A DNA stretch of 11,946 nucleotides from Gemmatimonadales bacterium UBA7835 (GTDB lineage: Bacteria; Gemmatimonadota; Gemmatimonadetes; Longimicrobiales; Gaopeijiaceae), in NCBI GenBank assembly GCA_002500925.1, contig DLTN01000014.1, positions 1 to 11,946 of the forward strand, written 5' to 3'. Positions 1 to 6,367 of the stretch are shown here, one piece after another (within the stretch, counting starts at the first letter, position 1; each line of letters begins with the position of its first letter). The position numbers were made by a program, and so were the translations under genes. The notes below the pieces were generated by a model. That model did not search any database, was not told the origin of the DNA, and worked only from the letters and a program-made list of their open reading frames with translations.

Positions 1-1
1 C

Positions 2-187
2 GAGGACGCTCATTCGGAAGTCCGAGTTTCTGTTTCTTGGTTCTGCGCGCAATCAGTCGAGGGGACCGATGCGACCCTGAGCCTGAGCTCACTCTGGCCT
101 GATGCAGAACTTGTGGATCTGACGGTGATCACATCCATGGGTCAGGCAGCTGGGCGAGTGGCCGCGGATGCTTCTTTTAGCTTCTGA
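2..187 (+). CDS. C-terminal fragment of a beta-rich, possibly outer-membrane protein (5' end outside window)
   Basis: One reading frame is open from the left edge to a TGA at 185-187, giving 61 residues. The fragment is rich in alternating polar and hydrophobic residues (for example EVRVSVSW and ATLSLSSLW), which suggests beta strands. It ends in ADASFSF, with aromatic residues at the last and third-last positions and small hydrophobics at the fifth- and seventh-last. Many outer-membrane beta-barrel proteins end with such an alternating strand and a terminal Phe. No family can be named from so short a piece. The gene converges on the M28 peptidase gene, with 56 bp between the two stops. Its coding status rests on the open frame, the plausible composition and the lack of a competing gene, so an accidental open frame is possible. 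Confidence 0.5.
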   Translation, partial: EDAHSEVRVSVSWFCAQSVEGTDATLSLSSLWPDAELVDLTVITSMGQAAGRVAADASFSF

Positions 188-196
188 GTTTGACAG

Positions 197-223
197 TCTG
201 GCGTCGCATTCTGCAGCGCTAGA
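197..223 (+). terminator. Hairpin between convergent genes, possible terminator without U-tract
   Basis: Arms 197-208 and 212-223 pair at 11 of 12 positions around a TTC loop; C205/A215 is the only mismatch. Two of the pairs are G-U in the plus-strand transcript (G200-U220 and U204-G216). They would become A/C mismatches in the minus-strand transcript, so the fold favours RNA from the plus-strand gene ending at 187. No run of T follows on either strand, so it is not a classical intrinsic terminator. It may protect the 3' end or pause polymerase. Confidence 0.4.
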
Positions 224-243
224 AGGGGTCAGGAAAAGATGGG

Positions 244-2385
244 TTATCGAGTGAGTTCAGCGGTCGCTTGATCTAAATAGTCCGTCAGGCGCGTGATCGC
301 CCTCAGGTAACGCTCTTCCCATTGTGGTACTTCATCCGGATCGTCGGTCTCAATCTCATAGCGCACCCCAGGGAGCATCCACGATGCATACCCGCTAAAC
401 GGATCCGGTGAGACATATAGGTTGCGGCTCCAGGGACGATCTTGAAGCCCCTCGTCGTCGAGCCATGCCTTTTCGAGTTGCCTGAGAATGCGATTGGTCC
501 TCTGTGCGACTGGAATGACGAGAGCCCCCGCGTCTCCCTCTAGACTGTGATCTCGCGCTATGACGAATCGGTCTGCGGCATCCTCAAGTTCTGTGGTCGC
601 TTCAACCAGACGCGTTAGGTCTACGTCTACTGCTCTAGCCTCTGCTACATCGAGTAGGGTTTGGACGTGTACACGAGTATCAGTCGCGTATCGTTTTACG
701 TCATACGGAACTACGTCTGCGTTAGCGAGACGGAGTGCTACTAGGCCATCTACTTGGGCTAGCATAGGCCCGAACACAAATTCTGTGTCACCAAATCGCT
801 CAAACCATGCGAAGTTGTCGTAGTTTGAGTGATAGACACCACTCGGAGCCCCCGTAGAGAGGCCTGCGGAGGGAACACCTGCATGGGTATAGAATGCTAC
901 GTGGTCTGACCCGCCACCTAGGTTTCCGAGCTCGGGTTCACCTACCTCAGTTGTCCACCAGTCGTGGACTGTCATATCTAGTCCCGGGTACATGACGTCA
1001 TCGAGGACATCTAAAATCGTCGCCTTTAAGGAGGGTGAGGATGAACCACCGAAGTTGGGTCCGGAGACCGCTCCATCGGCGTTGATGTATGCGATGGCGT
1101 CGACTGTGAGAGGATCCATGAACTCCTCGACCCATTCAGTAGACCCGATTATTCCAGCTTCTTCAGCATCCCAGTGGGCAATAAGGATCGAGCGCCGCGG
1201 GCTACATCCCTCGTCCGCCAACTGACCCAGAGCTTCGGCAAGCGCAACGAGCATCGCAGTGCCACCGTTGGGGTCAATCGCTCCGAATCCCCAGGGGTCA
1301 TAGTGAGCACCCAGGATAACCCACTCATTCGGGAATTCTGTGCCCACGACAGTTCCTACAACATTGACTGCACGAGTTAGGGCCCTTGGTTGATTGACTC
1401 TTACACGAACTGTGAGTTCCGAACCACCAGTGATCCGGTAATCCACCTCTACACCGCCAGCCCAACCCTCAGGCGCAGGTGTACCGTTCATGCGGGAAAG
1501 GATCTCCTCTGCGGCTAAGTACCCTAGAGGCAAAACCGGGATGGTCGGCATCGCCACATCGTCAGGGTCTAGACGGGTCACGTGGCCCCGTTCTCCTGTC
1601 ACTGGCAGGGCGGGCTCGAATGGAGTCAGTGGGTCCCCGGTCCATGGTAAAGTCAGCACGGATCCGCGCTGGATTGTCTCTCCGTTCATCATTGGTCCTG
1701 CAGGGTAGGCACCCTCTCGTGAGAAACCGGGGTCGTTGAACATGATGACACCGGCCGCGCCACGCTCTTCCGCGAACTTGACCTTGTAGCCGCGGAAATT
1801 ACCCCCGTAACGGGCAATCACGATGCGACCCGTCAGTTCGATCCCCATTGAATCGAGGGCCTCGTAGTCCTCTCGGCGACCAAAGTTTGCGTACACGACC
1901 TCCCCGGTTACATCTCCGCTGCCGGAGAATGCATTCCATCCATTAAGTAAGCCGGGGTGATGTGAGAATCGGTCTTCCGTAAGAGCCGGTTCTCGATTGG
2001 AGAGACGTATACGTTCCGGTGATGCAATCCATGCTTCGACGTCGTCCGTAAGTTGGGGTAGGTAGACGTCGTATGTGTGACGTTCGACTTGTAGTCCCGC
2101 CGCCTTCATGACTCTGGTCAGGTAGTTGCCGACCTCAACCTGTGCTTGGGACCCTGCCGGGTGGGGAGCCGATGTGATAATCCTGAGGTGCTCTCTGAAT
2201 GCTTGGCTTGAAGGGAGTTCGAGAAACCGGGCTTCACAACGACTCTGTTCGAGTGCCCTAGCAGCGGTAAACCCGACATACGGGTCTTGGCCGGCCTGAG
2301 CATATAGAGGTAAGGCGCTGCTCAGGAGCGAGATAGCTGCGATTATGGTCAGCAGGCATCCATCGATTCTAGAGGGAGTCGGCAT
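244..2385 (-). CDS. Secreted M28 family metallopeptidase, glutamate carboxypeptidase II-like, with PA domain
   Basis: This 713-residue protein is a predicted two-zinc exopeptidase that removes residues from peptides outside the cytoplasm. Residues 1-30 form a signal peptide with a likely cleavage near LYAQ-AG. A PA-type domain lies at about 155-290, and the M28 catalytic domain follows at about 335-545. The metal-site motifs match the human GCPII order: GAHYDPW with H361, GAIDPNGG with D371, WDAEEAG with E408 (general base) and E409, INADG with D437, and YHSNYDN with H519. After 560 comes a helical region matching the transferrin-receptor-like dimerisation domain, so the full GCPII architecture is present. 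No obvious Shine-Dalgarno precedes the ATG, but the signal peptide begins right there. The gene is divergent from the M20 gene. The substrate is unknown; family members cleave C-terminal glutamate or act as aminopeptidases. Confidence 0.95.
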   Translation of the reverse strand: MPTPSRIDGCLLTIIAAISLLSSALPLYAQAGQDPYVGFTAARALEQSRCEARFLELPSSQAFREHLRIITSAPHPAGSQAQVEVGNYLTRVMKAAGLQVERHTYDVYLPQLTDDVEAWIASPERIRLSNREPALTEDRFSHHPGLLNGWNAFSGSGDVTGEVVYANFGRREDYEALDSMGIELTGRIVIARYGGNFRGYKVKFAEERGAAGVIMFNDPGFSREGAYPAGPMMNGETIQRGSVLTLPWTGDPLTPFEPALPVTGERGHVTRLDPDDVAMPTIPVLPLGYLAAEEILSRMNGTPAPEGWAGGVEVDYRITGGSELTVRVRVNQPRALTRAVNVVGTVVGTEFPNEWVILGAHYDPWGFGAIDPNGGTAMLVALAEALGQLADEGCSPRRSILIAHWDAEEAGIIGSTEWVEEFMDPLTVDAIAYINADGAVSGPNFGGSSSPSLKATILDVLDDVMYPGLDMTVHDWWTTEVGEPELGNLGGGSDHVAFYTHAGVPSAGLSTGAPSGVYHSNYDNFAWFERFGDTEFVFGPMLAQVDGLVALRLANADVVPYDVKRYATDTRVHVQTLLDVAEARAVDVDLTRLVEATTELEDAADRFVIARDHSLEGDAGALVIPVAQRTNRILRQLEKAWLDDEGLQDRPWSRNLYVSPDPFSGYASWMLPGVRYEIETDDPDEVPQWEERYLRAITRLTDYLDQATAELTR

Positions 2386-2537
2386 GGGTCAGGTCAGAAT
2401 ATTTGGTGATCAGACATTCAGAGGCTACCGCCTTGAGTCACCACAAAGCAAGACTGAACGCGATTGCAGGTTCGCCCTCGAACAGCTAAGGTCGGTCTTT
2501 ACCGTCAGATTCACTGAGACCCCTGCGAGGATGATTT
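2386..2537. promoter_or_regulatory. Divergent intergenic region between the two secreted peptidase genes
   Basis: These 152 bp separate the starts of the M28 (minus) and M20 (plus) genes and must hold signals for at least one, probably both. No convincing -35/-10 pair was found on either strand; only weak matches such as TTGCAG with TAAGGT at 17-bp spacing (2465-2493) on the plus strand. A perfect small inverted repeat lies at 2470-2483 (GTTCG, four bases, CGAAC), overlapping that weak match, and could be an operator half-site pair. At 2526-2530 CGAGG sits 7 nt before the M20 ATG as a likely ribosome binding site. Confidence 0.45.
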
Positions 2538-4139
2538 ATGCGCCGGTCAACCCTCTGCGCCGCCATCGCCGCCATCGCCTTTATCCCTCTTTCAGCGTCT
2601 GCTCAGACTCTGGACGAACTCACAGCCCGGGTAGATGAGAGTGTCCAAAGTCGAGCTAAGCTCGCCCAGGTAATGGTGGACAAGATCTTTTCGTTTTCTG
2701 AACTAGGTCAGCAAGAGATCGAAACATCTGCGTACGTAACTGGAATGTTGGAAGAGAATGGGTTTTCCATTGAGCGCGGGGTTGCGGGTATCCCTACTGC
2801 TTGGGTTGCTCGGTGGGGCTCGGGCCGGCCTGTCATTTCTTTCGGTTCAGACATAGACGGGATTCCAAAAGCGAACCAGAAACCGGGTGTTGCTTATGCC
2901 GACCCTCTTATCTCTGGTGCGCCTGGACACGGTGAAGGGCACAACTCAGGACAAGCTGTAAACGTGGTAGCTGCACTTTCCCTAAAGGAATTGATGGAAT
3001 CTGAGGGTATCCAAGGAACGCTAGTTTTGTGGCCTGGCGTTGCTGAGGAGCAGTTAGCTAGTAAGGCTTGGTACGTAAGAGACGGCGTCCTTGATGACGT
3101 GGATGTGACGCTGTTTACCCATGTGAGCTCGAACTTGGGCGTGAGTTGGGGTCAAGCTGGTGGAACGGGGCTGGTCTCGGTCGAGTTCAGTTTTGAGGGT
3201 GAGGCTGCGCACGGGGCAGGCGCACCATGGCGAGGCCGGAGTGCCTTGGATGCTGTCGAACTAATGAACGTTGCTTGGAATTTCAAACGCGAGCACCTGC
3301 GCCCGGATCAGAGGTCGCATTACGTCATTACTGACGGAGGCGATCAACCCAATGTCGTACCGGTTTCAGCGTCGGTCTGGTACTACTTCCGGGAGATGGA
3401 TTACGAGGACATCCAGAGAAACTACGATACAGCCGTTAGAATAGCCGAAGGCGCGGCGATGATGACCGACACCGAGATGAGTTACCGCGTGCGCGGAGCG
3501 GCGTGGCCTCGTCACTTCAATCGAACAGTCGCAGAGACGATGTATGAACATATTGAGGAGGTTGGTCTCCCGGAGTGGACGGAAGACGATCACGCGTTCG
3601 CTGAAGCCGTGCAGCAGTCGGTGGGAAGTATTCCGTCTGGAATGCCCATGTCCCTAGGTCCTATAGGTGTGCCAGGGCCTCGCCGAAGCGGTGGCTCCGA
3701 CGACATCGGTGATATTGCATGGACAATGCCAACGGTGACGATGCGTTTTCCGTCTAATGTCCCGGGGCTCCCCGGGCACCACTGGTCGAGCGCAATGGCC
3801 ATGGCCACGCCGATTGCTCACAAGGGTGCCGTTGCAGGAGCGCGAGTTATGGCAAGGACTGCACTTCAGTTGTTCATGATGCCAGAGTTGGTCGATGAGG
3901 CGTGGTCATATTTCAATGATGTACAGACGGCGGATATGGAGTATGTGTCATTCATCGGGCCGAATGATCCTCCGCCAATTGATCTCAATAAGGAGATAAT
4001 GGATACATATCGGCCTTTGCTTGAGCAGTATTATTATGATGAGACACGATTCGACACGTATCTGGAGCAGCTGGGTATCACCTATCCTACGCTGACGAGA
4101 CCGATCTCCTTGCCCGATGCGCCGGAATCGCCACGCTGA
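2538..4139 (+). CDS. Secreted M20 family amidohydrolase/peptidase, AbgB-like
   Basis: This 533-residue enzyme should hydrolyse an amide bond, for example in N-acyl amino acids or aminoacyl-glutamate, using a metal centre. Residues 1-22 are a signal peptide (cleavage near ASA-QT), so it acts outside the cytoplasm. M20 landmarks run in order: SFGSDIDG at 101-108, GHGEGHN at 130-136, the catalytic-base pair E170/E171 in GVAEEQ, H195 in FTHVS, HGAGAPWRGR from 225 at the start of the lid/dimerisation domain, SDDIGDIAW near 387, and PGHHW at 412-416 with the last metal His. Glu133 stands where AbgB-type enzymes usually carry a metal-binding Cys. The protein is longer than E. coli AbgB (about 480 residues), owing to the signal peptide and a C-terminal extension after about 455. 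GAGG lies 7 nt upstream of the ATG. It is co-directional with the DUF3299 gene 26 bp downstream, so probably one operon. The substrate cannot be read from sequence. Confidence 0.93.
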   Translation: MRRSTLCAAIAAIAFIPLSASAQTLDELTARVDESVQSRAKLAQVMVDKIFSFSELGQQEIETSAYVTGMLEENGFSIERGVAGIPTAWVARWGSGRPVISFGSDIDGIPKANQKPGVAYADPLISGAPGHGEGHNSGQAVNVVAALSLKELMESEGIQGTLVLWPGVAEEQLASKAWYVRDGVLDDVDVTLFTHVSSNLGVSWGQAGGTGLVSVEFSFEGEAAHGAGAPWRGRSALDAVELMNVAWNFKREHLRPDQRSHYVITDGGDQPNVVPVSASVWYYFREMDYEDIQRNYDTAVRIAEGAAMMTDTEMSYRVRGAAWPRHFNRTVAETMYEHIEEVGLPEWTEDDHAFAEAVQQSVGSIPSGMPMSLGPIGVPGPRRSGGSDDIGDIAWTMPTVTMRFPSNVPGLPGHHWSSAMAMATPIAHKGAVAGARVMARTALQLFMMPELVDEAWSYFNDVQTADMEYVSFIGPNDPPPIDLNKEIMDTYRPLLEQYYYDETRFDTYLEQLGITYPTLTRPISLPDAPESPR

Positions 4140-4165
4140 CCAATGAGTTTTACGGAGCTGCCCGG

Positions 4166-4678
4166 ATGAAAAGAGTCTGGCTTAGGTACAGATTGTCGGG
4201 CGTGTTATGTGCGTTGGTTGTTTTAGTTGCTTCGCCTGCAGTTCTTGACCTCGAGGCAAGAACTGCGCCGGTGATTGGTGTCGCGGTAGCAGCAAACGAA
4301 ACAGTACATGACGACCCCGTGGAACTCTCGTGGAGGGCACTGGCTGCGCTTGATTATCGAACGGGAGAAATGTCAGACGAGCTCCGAGATCTTGTCGGTA
4401 AGCCGGTCAAGATCCCTGGATTCACAGTACCTCTAGAGGATTTTGCGTCGTCTGCTACTGAGTTTTTATTGGTGCCTTACGTAGGGGCTTGCGTCCACAC
4501 TCCGCCCCCTCCGCCAAATCAGCTTGTCTACGTTGAGATGGATGAAGGTAGGCGAGCAACAATGGACGGGTGGAACCCAGTGTGGCTTGAAGGGATCCTT
4601 CATGTAGAGGACGTGAACAGCATTTACGGTAGCAGCAGCTACCGAGTGGTCGGGATGTCGGTCAAGCCTTACGGGTGA
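4166..4678 (+). CDS. Exported DUF3299 family protein
   Basis: This 170-residue protein has a basic start and a hydrophobic stretch at about 11-26 that looks like a signal peptide or membrane anchor. The DUF3299 domain occupies about 53-170. Its signature is GACVHTPPPPPNQ at 107-119, a Cys and a His beside a five-proline run, preceded by the strand FLLVPYV and followed by LVYVEM. The domain starts with LSWRAL and includes VKIPGFTVPLE, also typical of the family. The biochemical role of DUF3299 is not established; the Cys-His-polyproline motif suggests a ligand- or metal-binding loop, which is an inference. GGAG at 4154-4157 lies 8 nt before the ATG and supports this start. Only 26 bp separate it from the M20 stop, so the two are probably co-transcribed. 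Confidence 0.9.
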   Translation: MKRVWLRYRLSGVLCALVVLVASPAVLDLEARTAPVIGVAVAANETVHDDPVELSWRALAALDYRTGEMSDELRDLVGKPVKIPGFTVPLEDFASSATEFLLVPYVGACVHTPPPPPNQLVYVEMDEGRRATMDGWNPVWLEGILHVEDVNSIYGSSSYRVVGMSVKPYG

Positions 4679-4688
4679 AGAAGGGATG

Positions 4689-4734
4689 TGGCACGGTGAC
4701 CGGACTTTCATTCATAGATCTGGTCACCGTACCA
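4689..4734 (-). terminator. Long hairpin between the convergent DUF3299 gene and tRNA-Ser
   Basis: Arms 4689-4701 and 4722-4734 are inverted repeats around a 20-nt loop. In minus-strand RNA all 13 positions pair, one of them as G-U; in plus-strand RNA that position is a C/A mismatch. The better fold on the minus strand suggests it serves the tRNA-Ser transcript, as 3' processing or termination signal. It also lies 10 bp after the DUF3299 stop and may end that transcript. No clear U-run follows on either strand. A long-spaced operator is the alternative reading. Confidence 0.5.
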
Positions 4735-4745
4735 AGCCCTGTTCA

Positions 4746-4829
4746 CGGAGGGGGTGGGATTCGAACCCACGAGGGCTTGCGCCCGCCGGTTTTCAAGACC
4801 GGTGCATTGAACCGCTCTGCCACCCCTCC
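4746..4829 (-). tRNA. tRNA-Ser, anticodon UGA
   Basis: The 84-nt minus-strand sequence folds as a class II tRNA. The acceptor stem GGAGGGG pairs with CCCCTCC (7 bp) and is followed by discriminator G. The D arm contains GCAGAGCGGTTCAATGC. The anticodon stem CCGGT/ACCGG holds the loop CTTGAAA with anticodon TGA. A long variable arm (GGGC-GCAA-GCCC) is present, as expected for serine tRNAs. The T arm is GTGGG-TTCGAAT-CCCAC. CCA is not encoded, so it must be added after transcription. This tRNA reads UCA and, by wobble, other UCN codons. It is oriented head-on to the DUF3299 gene and lies downstream of the helical-repeat protein gene, but a strong terminator separates them. Confidence 0.97.
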
Positions 4830-4858
4830 AGCTGGGTGTTGTGCACCCGGCCTTCATG

Positions 4859-4887
4859 AAAATCGGGGGAGTAGCCGTTGAATTCAA
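4859..4887 (-). promoter_or_regulatory. Possible promoter for tRNA-Ser
   Basis: On the minus strand TTGAAT (4882-4887) and GATTTT (4859-4864) are separated by exactly 17 bp and lie about 30 bp upstream of the mature tRNA 5' end. The match to sigma-70 consensus is only partial (4/6 and 3/6). The support is mainly position: after the terminator at 4914-4954 the tRNA needs its own promoter. A small 8-bp hairpin (4831-4851) lies in the leader between this site and the tRNA. Confidence 0.3.
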
Positions 4888-4913
4888 TGAGAGAGACGGA
4901 TTAGACGATGCGT

Positions 4914-4954
4914 AGATACAAGAAGGGCCCACATCCGGTGTGGACGCGGGCCCT
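4914..4954 (-). terminator. Intrinsic terminator of the exported helical-repeat protein gene
   Basis: In minus-strand RNA, AGGGCCCGCGUCC pairs with GGAUGUGGGCCCU around the loop ACACC, giving a 13-bp stem (4924-4954), followed by UCUUGUAUC as a moderate U-rich tail. Two pairs are G-U in the minus RNA and would be A/C mismatches in the plus RNA, so the hairpin is built for the minus strand. It starts 51 bp after the stop codon at 5006 and insulates the tRNA gene. Confidence 0.85.
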
Positions 4955-5005
4955 ATTTGTAGGGTTCGAGTCAGCTACAAAAGTTGGCTGAGCACTTATC
5001 CTCAG

Positions 5006-6148
5006 TCAGCTTCCTGGAAGCCCGGCACCACCCATCGGAGCCCAGTTGGCCGTGATCAGATTTACACCCTGATTCGTAACCTCCCAAACGGACGATACTC
5101 GAACCGAGTAATCCACGGTCTGGCCATCGAGCATGTATTGCCCAGTATTGTGATGGGTCGCTACTGCTCTGGTCATCATGTCGTCGAACATCACTTCGAC
5201 GTCATTCGCTGACATGGATAGCCAGTCCGTTCCGCTGGCGGTCGCCATGTATTCCGCAGCGGTCATCACTGAGCAGGGCACCATGCTCGATAAACACATG
5301 ACCGACTGATCAGACAGGACCGCAGCGGTTTCGTCTTCTGGTGCGTCAGGGTTAGCGAGGACATTGACTGCGTCCACCACTGCTTCCCGGTAGTCCTCCT
5401 TGTTGGCGAGTCGCCAGTACATAGCGACACGCTCACCGTAAACGGTGGCACCCCCGCGGTCGACTGCGTGCTGTTGATGACGCACAGCGCCTTCGTAATC
5501 ACCAAACATTGCTGAGATTTCAGCAAAGGAGTCGTGCGCGTTCGCTTCGTTGTATAGTCTCAGATAAGAACGGAGAAAGTCCCTGGCTTTAACTTCGTCG
5601 ACTTCTACTCCATCGCCTTGAGCGTAGGTGTATGCCAGCGTGTTCAGCGATCCGGCTGCGAGTGAGGGGAAGCGCTCGGCGAAGGCCATATGTCCCTCTG
5701 CGACCGTTAGCTCAGAGTGCTCACTCCATGATGCCCAGTAATGAAATAGGGCGTCATCTGGCAGGTCCTGAGCCTTTTCATAGGCAGTATTGGGGCCGTT
5801 GGATGAGTGCATGATGTCTAGCCAAGCCATCTCTGATGGTGTGCCTGAGACGTCGGCGAGCGCTTCCATCTGTGATGAGCGTGTGCCCCACTCCGCTCCG
5901 TTCGCCATATCAGCTAGGGCGATCTTTGCGGCTAGACAGGTGGGATCTACGACTAGGGCGGCCTGGTACATGCCTTTCGCCCTGCCATTCTCCACATTGC
6001 CCCACGCAGTGATTCCTTCGTTCACTATGGTATGGGCTGCATCCGAACAGCTGGTTTCGCTTAGCCATTGATCTTGAGCGGTTAGGCTCCCTGGCCAGAA
6101 TGCCGCAGCTAGGGCTGCAACGGCCAGGATACGGTTTTGGACTGTCAT
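5006..6148 (-). CDS. Exported TPR-like helical-repeat protein of unknown function
   Basis: This 380-residue protein has a signal peptide at 1-24 (hydrophobic core AVAALAAAF, cleavage near LTA-QD), so it is probably periplasmic. Residues about 35-270 form helix pairs resembling degenerate TPRs; clear spots are YQAALVVDPTCLAAKIALA (61-79), a helix at 153-174, and the helix around GDYEGAVRHQQHAVDRG (216-232). Such repeats usually bind peptides or partner proteins. Cys34/Cys71 and Cys285/Cys292 could form disulfides. The C-terminal segment (about 312-372), ending VSSVWEVTNQGVNLITANW, resembles the last strands of NTF2/SnoaL-like domains, a weak similarity that I infer by eye. AAGG lies 10 nt before the ATG. 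It has its own terminator at 4914-4954, and 219 bp separate it from the ankyrin gene upstream, so it is probably transcribed alone. No specific function can be assigned. Confidence 0.85.
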   Translation of the reverse strand: MTVQNRILAVAALAAAFWPGSLTAQDQWLSETSCSDAAHTIVNEGITAWGNVENGRAKGMYQAALVVDPTCLAAKIALADMANGAEWGTRSSQMEALADVSGTPSEMAWLDIMHSSNGPNTAYEKAQDLPDDALFHYWASWSEHSELTVAEGHMAFAERFPSLAAGSLNTLAYTYAQGDGVEVDEVKARDFLRSYLRLYNEANAHDSFAEISAMFGDYEGAVRHQQHAVDRGGATVYGERVAMYWRLANKEDYREAVVDAVNVLANPDAPEDETAAVLSDQSVMCLSSMVPCSVMTAAEYMATASGTDWLSMSANDVEVMFDDMMTRAVATHHNTGQYMLDGQTVDYSVRVSSVWEVTNQGVNLITANWAPMGGAGLPGS

Positions 6149-6367
6149 ACTGTTTTGACCTTGGTTGTTTGTGTTATCCCTGGAGAATGTAGTTCGAGCG
6201 ATCTGCTCTCAGTGTTGAGGGGCGCCTGCACGGCCGCACGGGTATGGGATCTTTGGAAGATCTGAGTCCGCCTAGAGCTTACTTGGGCCCCAGTTGTTTT
6301 CCGTCAATTGCCATCGACAGCAACTGATACACCACTGGTGGACTTTTAGTACCGCTAAAGCTCTAGC
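6149..6367. other. Intergenic region after the ankyrin operon and before the helical-repeat gene
   Basis: The 219 bp hold no convincing gene. They should contain the end of the ankyrin operon and the promoter of the helical-repeat protein gene. A perfect 6-bp inverted repeat with a 3-nt loop lies at 6248-6262 (GATCTT-TGG-AAGATC). A near-palindrome centred on GGGCCC lies at about 6281-6294. On the minus strand, TTGACG (6302-6307) is a fair -35 box, but the hexamer at 17-bp spacing (AAGTAA, 6279-6284) is poor. No intrinsic terminator with a U-run was found after the ankyrin stop. Confidence 0.4.

Noticed and set aside
2531..2533. ATG just upstream of the M20 start as an alternative start
   Set aside because: It is 7 nt upstream and out of frame; the ATG at 2538 gives a proper signal peptide and a good spacing to CGAGG.
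2345..2638. Plus-strand open frame overlapping the starts of both peptidase genes
   Set aside because: It overlaps the M28 start on the other strand and the signal peptide of the M20 gene in another frame, and its composition is not protein-like.
4746..4829. tRNA-Ser as an integration site of a mobile element
   Set aside because: No second copy of the tRNA 3' end, no integrase and no phage-like gene is present on either side, and the flanking genes look like ordinary chromosomal genes.
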